Both the position numbers and the translations under genes were made by a program. Shown piece by piece: positions 36,001 to 48,200 of a stretch of DNA of 64,000 nucleotides. This DNA is from Ceratodon purpureus (lineage: Eukaryota; Streptophyta; Bryopsida; Pseudoditrichales; Ditrichaceae). The notes below the pieces were generated by a model. The model ran no database searches and was not told the origin of the DNA. It saw only the letters and a list, made by a program, of their open reading frames with translations. Location of the stretch: NCBI GenBank assembly GCA_014871385.1, contig CM026433.1, positions 9,675,433 to 9,739,432 on the forward strand. Direction: 5' to 3'. Each line of letters begins with the position of its first letter. Within the stretch, counting starts at the first letter, position 1.

Positions 36001-39000
36001 TAGCACAGAAATCCACCTCAACGCCTCCAACCTTGTTGCTTCCGACTCATTTCCAAGCTCTCTGATGATAAACAAGATGAGACAGATGAGAAATGAAGCC
36101 TTTGGAAACAAGGTTCTCGCCAACAATCCGTACTGAAAGAAAATATGGAAAAAAACAATAATCATATTGAGAATAATTTTGATCAAGAAAACATATTCGA
36201 TACGCATATTATTACAATCAAGATAAATAATCAGGAGCTGAGGAAAGACCTTCTTGCGATGACCAGAACAGCGCCAATATCAAAGCCCTCTGACGGTTCT
36301 GCCTTTATTGCTCGCAACTCATCATTTGTTTCTCGAGCGACCTGGAACCTCACATGAAGAAATCAGAAACGAATGAAACAGAGACTTGAAGGATTTGTAA
36401 GGGGTTCTATTTGCCATTAGAAAATGACATATACAATAAGTCACTAGGATATTTGACTCAATCTAGGTATGAATGTCAAAAGCCTAAAAATGAATAGATA
36501 ACTCCCCAAAGGGTTATAAGAAATATTTCTTTCTATTATTCATAGCTAGAAACGTACCACTCGTATCTTTTCTTCCTTGTCCGATATAGCAGGAAGCACG
36601 ACTCCAAGGATATCAGCGTAATACGGCACAAGCTGGTCACCCCCTAGCTTCACAAACTCATTGATCTGCATACACAAGGAAAGCTCGTCAATAAAACAAA
36701 ATCCATCCTATTTGTGCATGCAGTCAAGCCTGTCACGCCAAAGGTTCAAGGTGATAAAAGAATGACTCTGGAATATACTCCGTAATTCAAAAAATTAGGG
36801 GAATAAACAAACCCAAGTGATTGAGGTCAGCCGAGTGAACGCATGCGGAGATCCTGCTCTTTGTACAAGAATCTCTGCCATCCTACCGTAGTCCACCGAC
36901 TGCCCACGTCATTATCACCAAATGCCACAATTAGTTCAAGAAACGTAATACTCAATTATCCCGCGTGAAACTCCTACCATGATATTACTCACTTAAAATC
37001 ATAACTACGTTCCATAAATAGGTGATCCGATATTGCAGCAAGCTCACAATTTATTTTAAAGACACTCATTACTGGAGTAAAATTATGAACTTACAGGTGC
37101 ATTTTTAATCTCCTGCAGGAACTCAGCAAGAGCTTGATCAGCCTGCTGTCGTATCTCATGGCTGGTATCACTGAGCATATTGAATAACCCTACAAGAACA
37201 TAGTAGCCATCGATTATAAAATTTGCCCTTGTTCGTGATTATAGATAAAAGGTTGCGAGGCTTGTTTAAAATAAGTGCTCTAACGAAAAGGGGTATGGCA
37301 TTGCCCCTTACTCATCTTCTGAGATTTCACGCTATTCAACATACGTGGTCTACATTCAAAAAAATTACAATTTAAATATCATAAACCTGTACTACTATAC
37401 ATTTTAGACCTCCATTTATCCACGTGTCATCATCATATGTGGATACTATGAGATTGAGTTAAGGTGTTGGGTAAAGGCGAGCTAATGTTCGGGCAACCAA
37501 AACTCCTATCTAGTGTAGAATTAGGATAATGATGGTTGCAGTGCAGTAGATATTTACCATCAAGGAAGTCTGGGAGGAAACCAAGCATGTCAATGTCTGG
37601 GACACTGTCCAGCACGGTGATCCATCCGACTAAAAATTGACGTACAAAAGGGTTGAGTACATTCATGCGCTCCCTCAAAAGTGGAATAAACTCCTCGATG
37701 CTGCATCCATGGTCAAACATTCATTTCAACAGACTGATAATAAAAATTAATCAACTGGATGGAGGATAAAGACAGAGATAACCAATGCACCAAAAGCATT
37801 GATTGACAGGTAGGGAACGATTTAGAACAAGCCGTTCGAGAAGTTGAGGTGAACCTGAATTGATCACTTTCAGTAACAATATCCTGCAAAATGTAGAAAT
37901 TACAATCTAAGTACTTAGGCGTTTTGTCAACCATTCACCAATCTACTTTAATGATTGTCCATGGAAAAAAAATAAAAAATAAAAAAATAAAAACATCGAG
38001 ACTGATCTAAACGGCATTAAATAAAACAGGAGGACAAAACATTAACCAGAAACGATAAGGTAGCAACCTTGACAAGGCGGTCCAACAAGTGAGCAGCACT
38101 TTGAACATTCGGATCGGAGTCTGCTGAGAGTTTGCAAAGCGCGTCAAAGATGTCATTGAAAAACACGATAAAATCACCTCTTGCAACCTGCCCCACAGTG
38201 GTAGCAAGTCATTAGCAGGCGAAGCATTTCATGATGCCTGTCACGTGGCAAACATACGCTCACCATAAATCTATAAACCTGAACCTGAGACTTACCTTTG
38301 CAATGTTGTAAAGTGCTTCACATGCATAGTATCGAACACGGCTGTCCTGATCTGTAAATGAATCAAGAACCGGAGGAACAATTTTCTGCACAACATTAAG
38401 GGCAACAAACTTCAGAAATACAAACAAGGCACAAAAATTACAAGTTGTGAATTTGGTAAATTCCTTCAAAGAACCACAACGACTTCATAAAAGATGCTGC
38501 AATCTTTATGAAACAAAAGGTGTTAAAACTCTGGAGCTGAATAAGCATTCATTGCTACATCTTTGGCATGTATATCAAGACCCGTACCTCCAGGTGTTGG
38601 GCAGCTTCCGAAGCGAGCCCTACTGTTGCAGCCGCTAAGCCAATTAACCCCCCCTGCAAAAAGGGGTGACAGAATTAGAATGAAACTAATAAGATCTATG
38701 ATAATAGGCTCATAGAGCGAAAACATGAGTATCCAGACTGATCACTTCACCAAGTAAAATGGCTGCTACGTAATATCTGGGCATGCTTGTGTTTCACCAT
38801 TGAAGGAGCTGACAGTGATGGAGATTATCTAACCTTACGATGATTGGACGAAGGAGAGAGAGCGAAGTCATAAGTAAGAAGTGCGATAATGCTGGAGATT
38901 TTCTCGTGATCCTGTGCTCCTGTAAGGTTCTTCACTACACTCTCAACCTGAGCAAAATCCCACCAAAATTGGGAACAGTCAAACTCCCACCAAACAATCA

Positions 39001-39334
39001 TTATAGAAAGACACGAACCAACTGCACCCTCGCAGCGCAAATCTCAAACCACAACTAATGCGCCAGTCAACAAAATGGTACTAATAACCAAAAGGTGTGA
39101 CAATCTAAACATCTTAAGCAGCAAAAAGAAAACTTCCAGTACAGCCAAAGGCCAGTCAATAATCAAAGGAACCAGAATTATCTTCGTTAGCAAAAGAAGA
39201 AATACAATACTCCCTAAGCGTGGAGCATTATGCAAGATAACTACCTCTAGTGCTGCAGTTTTACGCTTCTCATAGAGCTTATCAGCCAAATTCCGCAGCA
39301 CTGACGCCGACAATGGAACAATCGAATCAGCCAT
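33096..39334 (-). CDS. VAC14: VAC14 homologue, scaffold of the PI(3,5)P2 kinase complex, 19 exons
   Basis: Predicted exons in gene order: 39334-39245, 38947-38834, 38653-38588, 38385-38296, 38187-38068, 37883-37855, 37700-37558, 37189-37095, 36899-36813, 36665-36558, 36341-36250, 36061-35980, 35696-35631, 35502-35397, 35044-34924, 34726-34565, 34164-34036, 33837-33769 and 33569-33096. Diagnostic blocks follow plant VAC14: [107 protein letters not shown]-like HEAT helices, [29 protein letters not shown], and [16 protein letters not shown] near the end. VAC14 is a HEAT-repeat scaffold that binds the FAB1/PIKfyve kinase and SAC-type phosphatase on the vacuole and endosome. The last exon may splice at 33199 instead of running to 33096. 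Confidence 0.93.
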
Positions 39335-42271
39335 GGTTATGCTCGTCAACTGCCAGAGGCTAAGACCAAATGGCACCCCCCACCTTCACCCCCTCTCCAC
39401 AAACAAGCTCGATTTTACCAAACTCCGGGTGTTCGTAATCCATCGTAATCTCCTCCCTCGACAGCTGGAACAGTCAAATCCAGCCCAAAACATTAGGAAA
39501 AAACAATATTGACTTCAGAAAGCAGTACAAGTTAACCCTCAGTTCACATAATCCCAACGACTAGAGCAGGATAAACCCTAACACTGACACTCATCACATT
39601 CCAAATGGAAGAGCAAGTTCAAAATACTCCATAGAAAGTCAATACCATATCCCAATTCTCACATCAAATATTCCAATTGAGTAACAAACCCTGAGAACGA
39701 ACCAAGCAAGAGAAAATCCATCTACTTCCCTCTGAAATCAGGCAATGAATCATGACACATGCCAGTAAGACTCATACACATGTATTCCTCACATGTGCAA
39801 ATGGACAAAGTGGCTAACCTGGGTGAGGCATGAGGGAGTAAACCACTACCCAAAGCTCAAAATTCCTCCAAGACCTGGACCAAATTCGGACGACGAAGCT
39901 GCACAACTTCTGGTCGAGATGAGGGCGAGCTGATACGTGACCCAACTGAAGTAACCCCTTTCAGAAACTAGAAACCTGGCCCTCGATCGCACACAAGAGG
40001 GTTAACTGCATGCAGACGAGATCAAATCCCTGGAAAATTCTCCGTGGAGCTAGGTTAAGTGACCTGCCCATCACCCCAGATGAAGGGATTCTAGAGGAAT
40101 GTTCCAGAACCGAGCTCCTTCTCCTTCAACTAACACATGCTACCCCGGAATTGATGTCTCTAAGAGGCTTGTCGACTGAAAACCTGGTCGACATGGCAGC
40201 TCTGAAGCTCAACCCAATTCGCATGCGCCATTTGAATGATGGAAATCCTCAAGCTAGAATCCATGTCACCCCATCTCACGATCCGCTCTGCCACAAAGTT
40301 ACCCATCTCGCATCCTCTCGACGACATCATCCACCATCAAGTTAGCCATCGCCATTCAAGAGGCTCATAATTCTGAGCAAGTGGCAAAGCCTGGAAGAAA
40401 ACCCACACAGAGAGAGAATCACTGAGACTGAAACCCACGAGCTGAAGAGGAACTGGAGAGGAATTGGAGAGAAATTCTGAAGAAGGGTAAGCAAGCCCTG
40501 AAGGAACGACAACGGTGAGCTGAGGAGGCGGCAGGAGAGTTATGACACCATTCGAAATGGGAAGAACCAGAACAAAACATCGACAACAGCGAGCGCAAGG
40601 AGCGGCACGCATGCTCGTTAGCCTCACCCACACGCCGGCTAACGGATTCCGGAAACAAGGAGCCTACACGTGACGTAGTCAACATGGGCCAACATAGGAA
40701 AACCCGGCATGGTTCTCTCAAACGTGCATCATCCTGTTCGGGCAAGCATGGCGGCCATGGTTATGTTGATGGCGGAGACGACAACCCGGAACTCTCAACC
40801 TGGAAATCCAATAAAATAAGAACAAAACAAAACAACTCATAATAAGTTAAACTTACTATCATGCGCCCAGTTACTGTACCAGGTCATCTGCTTGTCGACG
40901 AAGCCGCCGTTGTGAAGCGACGTGATTCCAGTCGGTATGTCGCAGATTATCACATGGTTTATGATTCTCTTCGGATGACATTTATGCCAGGATTGACTGT
41001 CGGATGTGTGTGTTGATGTCGGATGACTGCCGGCCATGTCTGTGTTGCCGAATTCCGGAATCTGTTGCCTCATTCTCGTGCCCATTCTGGTTTCCTTTCT
41101 GATTGCCATTTTGGTTCCCATTTTGGTTGCCATTTTGGTTCCCATTTTGGTTACCATTTGGGTTTCCATTTTCGTGGCCATTTTGGTGTTCGTTTTGGTG
41201 GATGGTTAATCGAGGGTTGAAGGTGGACATGGATTGAAGGTGAGTGGGATTTCTTACGATGTTGTTGGCTTTTTTTTTGTGATATCAGCGATTGTTTGGC
41301 ATTGTCTTGCTGTATGTGGTTGTATGGGTGTCGATGGTGGAGTTTAGTTTGTGACTGTGGTAGCCCTAGTTTTTTGGAGGATTTGTGGAGGTTGGTTTTT
41401 TGGGAGGTTGTTGATGTGGGAGGGTGTTGGTGTGGGGGTTTGATCTGGTTGTGAATTAGGTTGAGTTGTTTTGGTTTTTGAGTATGGTGTGGGAGTGTTT
41501 TGCAACTGTGGGTTGAATGGATTAAGTTTCATGGGACTGAGTTCGTGGAGAGATGAATTAGGTTTTGGTATTGAGGTGTGGTGCGATTGACCATGGCTGT
41601 GGTGTTTTGATGGGTAATGGGATGAGAATGGGGTATGAATTGGTTGTGCTTGTTTTGACAGTGATGGCACGCTGGGGAAGATTTTCCAGTTGTTGAAGGA
41701 TGTTAATTGAATGGCACTATTTTCAAGGTTGTTGCGTTTCGGAGCTTCTGGAGATAGCTGAGCGTAAGCAGAGGGTTGGGGATTAAGCTACTGGTGGCCT
41801 TGACCAATGGCTGTATCCTCTTTCTCGATCGTTGAGGTTTATAGCTTGGTTTTAAGCTACATCTTGATGGTCATCTGTATCACAGGTTCCTGAATGAGAT
41901 GATCTCCTTGACAGAAAATTCAAGACCACTTATCGACGCCAAAAGCTGAACAAAAACGTGGAAGAGATTCCGAAGCCGAAGAGCTTCAGCCGTTTTCTAG
42001 AGCATGCTTTCAAGGTGAGAGCCATCTCTTGCTTAGTCCATATGCTCTCTAAGATTTGTTGTCTCATATTCCTGTTTGAAGATTCTTGTCAAGAGTATTT
42101 CGTTTGATAGCCTCTATTCTTGTTCCAGATTTTCTAGAGTTGTCCACTATTGTCAAACACTCTCTTTAGTTGCGATCGAGTAGGACGTTTTTTTCCACTC
42201 TGCATATCAGTAAAGAGCTGCATATGGTCCCTTGTTGTTCGTTCTTCGTTGAACCCTGGCTTTGGTTGCAG
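39335..42271. other. Divergent intergenic region between VAC14 and the P4-ATPase gene
   Basis: Shared upstream region of two divergent genes, about 2.6-2.9 kb. It must contain VAC14 5' leader (left) and the flippase promoter plus first exon(s) (right). A plausible coding segment just before the supported flippase exons is 41918-42014, reading KFKTTYRRQKLNKN and LEHAFK into the donor AAG|GTGAGA, but I could not fix a start codon. The plus frame at 40010-40345 and the minus frame at 41344-41670 look accidental. Confidence 0.4.
41085..41205. repeat. 18-bp/12-bp minisatellite encoding Asn-Gln-Asn-Gly if read on minus
   Basis: Tandem copies of TTTTGGTTCCCA and TTTTGGTTGCCA. On the minus strand they read GNQNGNQNGNQ inside an 82-codon frame (41230-40982). 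Repetitive composition alone explains the open frame; no evidence of a real gene. Confidence 0.75.
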
Positions 42272-45200
42272 CCAAGACAATTCAGCAGTTTTCGAAGCAT
42301 TCGTGGGCATGTTACAGGGCTAGGGCGTGAGTTCGCTTTGCAAGAGGATGAGTAAGTTATTTACCATCTTGTGTAACTCCAATTTGTTATGAGGACTTGG
42401 GAAGCTACTGCTTAGCAGTACATTTCAGATGACTGCTGTATCAATTTTACAGTGTTCAGTATCCATTATTTTACATGGTCATATGTCTGAGCTTGGCGCA
42501 CAACTTCACCCTTCAACTGACAATACAGGTTTTGTTCAAATGCTCATACAACATCGACATACACGCCTTGGTCATTTGTTCCACTGAACCTTCTCCATCA
42601 ACTTTCACATCCAGCGAACTTTTATTTCCTGGTCATTTCGTTCCTTCAGCTCATACCAGGATTGTCGCCTACAAGCTGGATTACAACGTTCGCCCCCCTT
42701 TCTTGTACGTTGCTGTTAAATGCTATCAAAGATGGGCACTACGACTGGAATCGCCATCAATCTGACAAAAGGGTGGGTATGGTACTCTGTTCCAAGACTT
42801 CCAGTTTTTGAGGTAGCCTTTGCAATCCAAGAAACATGTCATTGAAGTTTGCCTCTTAGCAAATAGAGGTTACGAGGATTCGTATCAGTTGACGATGAAT
42901 GTCATCATGACTCTAGGGTTCAAGGGCTATATTTTGGAGACCTTCAGCTGTACTTTTTGGTACTTGAGACTTTCATTCATTGCGCTTTCTAATGATCATG
43001 GGACAAGAGATAGTTTGTCAACAATCGAGTGACTGAATTCTCCTTGATACGTCTAACTGGAGGGACTTGAGTTGCAATGCAGACCAACCACAAAAAAATT
43101 GAAGTATTGAAGGACGGAACATTTGAGACGCTGATTTGGGAGTCTGTGGTAGTGGGGGATATCTTGAAGGTGAAAAGTGACGAAGAGTTTCCGGCAGACA
43201 TGGTGTTCTTATGTTCATCAGATTCCCAAGGTGTGTTCTTCGTACTCCTCACCGCAGAATACTTGGAAACTGATGACACTAAGATCAATATTTGACCTCT
43301 CTGGCAAGATTTTAATTTACATTTCGTCCTCAGTTCAGTAAGCATGCGAGCATCGCTTGATCATCGGTTAGAAAGAGCCTGTTGGAAAGGATCAAAATGA
43401 AGATTATGATTTTACCTGTTTAGATGTTACCTATCTATATTAACTAACACATCTATAGGCAGGGTTGTTGCACGTTGCATTTGTCTATAAATTGTGTTGC
43501 ATTTGTCTATAATTTGTGTTGCACTTGCCTAAATTATAGTCAATGACTAGCACATCTGGTGTTGTAGTTGTACCTGTGCAGGGCTTGCATATATAGAGAC
43601 GACAAATTTTGATGGAGATTCTCACTTGAAGGTTCGCAATGCAGTATATCAAAAGGCTTTCAAGGATTTTAACATGTCACCATCAATATTCTCGGGGCTG
43701 ATAATTAAGTGCGAGCATCCTAATAATCGTCTCTACCAGTTTGAGGGTGCCATTAAACTTCAGGTTCAAGAACTTTTCTACGAATTTTGCACCTGGGTTA
43801 TAAAGATTGAACATCTATCCGTTCTAATTCTGATTTTTATATAGGCATGACTTTTTATATAGGTTGTTCGGCAATATTTTGCATGAATTTTAAATGAGAA
43901 TTTATAAGCTGTCAATCGTAATTACGGAATTTTGAATTATTTGCATCTGATTTAATTGTACAGTACCTGAGTTCTTAGACTGAGTTCTTGCTCTATGTAT
44001 CTTGTGCAGGGTGCAGGGAGATTGTTTCTGGACGAAACCAAATTCCTCTTGCGTGGAGCACGTCTCCGAAACACATCATGGGTCCTTGGCTGCGTTGTTT
44101 TTACAGGACGTGACACGAAGGTTCTACGTAACATGAGCAGTGTTATCCGAAAGGTTGGAATGGATTTGTACTAGCTTCGAATGCCCTTGCATGTGCGCGT
44201 GTTGAATTCTTTTTTACATTTAAATTCCCTCTTGAGTGGACATTGATTGATTTTCAAAAAAATATTATATGCAGGTTTCCAATCTTGAGGGCCACGTCAA
44301 CACGATATTACCAATCATGTTAGTTCTTAGTGTTATAGTCTGCTTCGCCATTGCTGTCACTGGCAATGTTTGGATGCAGAAGAATTTTCGCATTTATTAC
44401 GTACCCGTCGAATCCAACACGTGGCCTGATTATGGTGTTGGAATCAAGGGGACTTGCGTTCGGTTTATTCGGTAAATTTTAGAATCTTAGTCCAAAACCC
44501 GTTTTCTTCTTCAACGAAGCAACATCCATCACAACGAATCTAGAGATGCAATCAGTTGGCGACATATCTGTGACGTGTCTGTGTTTGTAGTGATTACTTT
44601 AACTGATCTTCCGGGATTTGGGATGTGCAGATTCTTTATATTATTGCATGAACTGGTACCTATCACGTTATATATGTCGCTTGAGGTAGTGAAGGTCATG
44701 CAGTGCCTCTTTGTCGACTGGGACCTTCACATGTACTCCTCCGAAGCAGACAGGCCGGCGTTGGCTCGTACATCTGGTCTTTTGGAAGAGCTCGGTCAGG
44801 TAAGATATAATTTTAGAGGCCTTTGCGTTGCTAAAATTTGGAGACGTTGAAATGCAGGAGTTGTTTGTCTGTTGCTTTCCGGTGTTCCCGAAGTAAAGAA
44901 CCTGTTGATTGTTTTCTATTTAGGTGGAGTATGTTCTGGCCGACAAAACCGGGACCTTGACGCAGAATATTATGGCTTTTGTTAACTGTTCGATTGGAGG
45001 TATTACCTACGGAAAGAAGCCAAGAACGAAAGGCTCTGTGATAGCAACACCAGCTTCTCGCTCTGTCCACCTTGTTGCGCAGGACGATGTTTTGAAAGGG
45101 AACTTCACAGCTAATAGTGACACCGGCAGATTATGTTGTCAATTTTTCACACACCTTGCGCTCTGCCACGACGTTTATCCTAGAATGGTGGACGAATTAC

Positions 45201-48200
45201 CGGTCAAGTATCAGGCGGCTTCCCCAGATGATGCAGCACTTGTTCAGGAAATCAGCCGGTCCTTCAAGTTCTGGTATTCTTTGTTGTCGGCCTAGTACCA
45301 TGTCTTTTAAGACACTGGTAGTCTTTCATGATCGTATGTGGGGAAGGTTGCGATATTGACCATTTTATTCTAATTAGGTAACTTGAATAAATAATTGGTT
45401 TATAAAATAATTGCTGCTTCTATATCTAACTGATCAACTGGTCTTTAGATGTGCTGATTTAATTTAGTTATATGATCCGCTTTTCAGAGTGCTTCTGCCA
45501 ACTTTCTGGTAAAGCGTATGCTTGTTTCTGACTCCAGGGAGCTGCAGAATGCGGATTCCATTTGGAATTTCGAAACGCGGAGGAGATACACCTCTATTTA
45601 GAGGTAAATGCATCTCTCTTTAAGTTCGTTTTTTCAAGAATGAAGGTTAACAAGCGTTTCTTCAATTTTTCTCTACTCATATGCTATCTACTTCACATAA
45701 TTCCGTGAAATCCTGCAGGGAGTTGGCGTGGAAAAACACACTGTTTTAGCTGTTCTGGATTTTACTTGGGATCGTAAGCGCATGAGCGTCATTTGCAGGA
45801 ATCAGCAAGGAAGGTACAGCATGAAGATTATATCCTCCTGTGATCCATTCATTGTATATTAGTAGCTTCTCATTTTCTATGGATTTTATTTAGCCATTCT
45901 TCCGTTAGATGAATTTATGGCCGTCATATTTACGCGGTTAGGACGAGGATCTATGGACAATTGCAACGACAGTTGATCTACTCTTAAATCAAAATCCGTT
46001 TAAAGCACTGAAATACAATGTGAGCTTGGCAGGTTGAAACTTTATTGCAAGGGGGCTGATTCGGTTATTCTTAGGCGTTTGAGGGATCCAGATTCCTCAA
46101 TAGTCGATGCAACGGTTCAACACATTGAGGAGTTTTCCCGCAACGGTTACCGCACTCTCTGCATAGCCGAACGCGAGGTATAGATCAATAGTGGCTCTTA
46201 TGAAACCCTGGCTTATTTGTCAGCGCAGTATGAAGCTAATTTTTGTACTCTTGGTTTGAAGTGATGTACGATATTTCTTCAATTCAGCTTAGCGAGAAAG
46301 AGTTTGAAACTTGGGCGGGTCGATTTCTCTCTTCAACTACCTCAGCGGATGATCGACAAGCTCAGTTAGCAATTGCTGCTGAGACAATTGAACGGGATAT
46401 GGTAATACGATCCAGCAATTAACCACATGGAAACTGTTTCCTTTTACTATTTGTTTGTTTGATTGCAGTTGGCGAGTCAAAGAAAGCCCCATGCCGTTGT
46501 TTCTTTGAATTACTTCACACAAAGTTCAGCTGATCTTTCTGTGTAATAACCTATACCAATTAGCAAGTCCATTGGCTTTCTTGTACGCTGTAGGTACTCT
46601 TAGGAGCTACAGCAGTGGAAGATAAGCTGCAAGAAGGAGTTGCAGAAACAGTTACCCAGCTCGCACAGGCCGGCATAAGAATCTGGGTGAGCTGCGTTTG
46701 AGCTGTTCAATTTCTCATCCTAAATAGTTTCAGTTCAGTCAATTTGAGCTTCAATTTTGAGGCAATTGAAGGTAGCAGGACAATTATGGATGTTAATGCA
46801 GTTACAACCCTGCAAACTTGTTACTTTGATGTCACTAATGCGTTTGCAAGTTCAGTTTCTGGACATATAACCCGATTCATAAGTAAAGTACACTGATATT
46901 CAAGGGACAGGTTCTCACAGGCGATAAGATGGAGACTGCTGTCACCATCTCCTTGTCGTGCAACCTGCTCGCCGATTCTATGCATCTTTTTTTGCTCCCA
47001 GATGTGTTGGGCAAGTTTGTTGGTCAAATGCTCAGAAACATGCTTGAGGAAGCTCGCCGTCATTTTGTTGACAGGGCCCATGAGACTTGGTCTCATTCAG
47101 GAGGTTCTCGGCACTCGGATATGGCCGTTGTGATTGAAGGTCATTCCCTGCGTGTTGCCTTAGAGACGGCTAACCGGGAGTCATTTCTTAGGCTGTGTCA
47201 ACTCTGCCGCACAGTCATATTTTGTCGAGTTACTCCCGTGCAGAAAGTTCAGGTGTGTTCTTTACGAAGGTGTCTTCTTTCTGCGCTTGTTTTACTACAT
47301 GAAAATTTCTGTTTATCTTGTATGTCAAGACCGCCTTTGTTGACTCGCTTTGGTTTCATTCTCGCGCTGTTGCTTTGGATATTCATTCTGAAGTACTGCT
47401 GAAACACTTTTTGTGACAACGACTACTGTTTTAGAAAATCAAGTTTGAAGATAACTGTACAAAACTCTCTGATTATTAACGCTCATTTCAGTTCGTAATG
47501 ACCTACGCTATTTATTTTTTGAAAATCCAAATGGATCTTGGCTTAGCATCCACTTCTAAGAGAACGTTTCCTGAGAAGAATAGGAAACTGCATGCACCTG
47601 TTTTTAGTTTATTTTCATTCTCTAGTTTACAGGCTTTCCATTACACAAATTGAAGATGTTTGTGTACACTCTGCTCTGAAGTATAACGTAAATCAACATA
47701 TTGTCTGTACTCATCAAATTTTGCATTTGCAGTTGGAGGTCCATATTACTAAAAGATTGAACCACATCCTACTGCATGTCGTGGGCTTACACGGCTTTGT
47801 ATAATTTCTGTTGTAGCAGGTGACACGACTGGTAAGGTCTTATGGTTTTATGGTAGCAGCTGTAGGGGATGGAGCCAACGATGTTGGTATGATCAAAGCA
47901 GCGCAAATAGGGGTAGGAATTCATGGCCGAGAAGGCAATGCAGCAGTGGCAGCTAGCGATTACTCAATCGCTCAATTTCGTTTTCTTGCACGACTACTTC
48001 TCGTCCATGGGAGATGGTACTTTTTAACATCACTGGTGTTCTTCTTTATGCATCTCTTCTTTCAAAAAAATTAGGTGCTGAGAAATTTGGTCATTCCACA
48101 AAGCATCTATTATTTAGATTAAAAGTTTTCATAATTCAATGCACTAAGTTGATTTCCAGATGATAATTTTAAAGGTAGTATTATTTTGATGTTTTTAATT

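Noticed and set aside
40982..41230. Asn-Gln-Asn-Gly repeat protein on minus strand
   Set aside because: Encoded by a minisatellite in the flippase 5' region, no start context or flanking exons.
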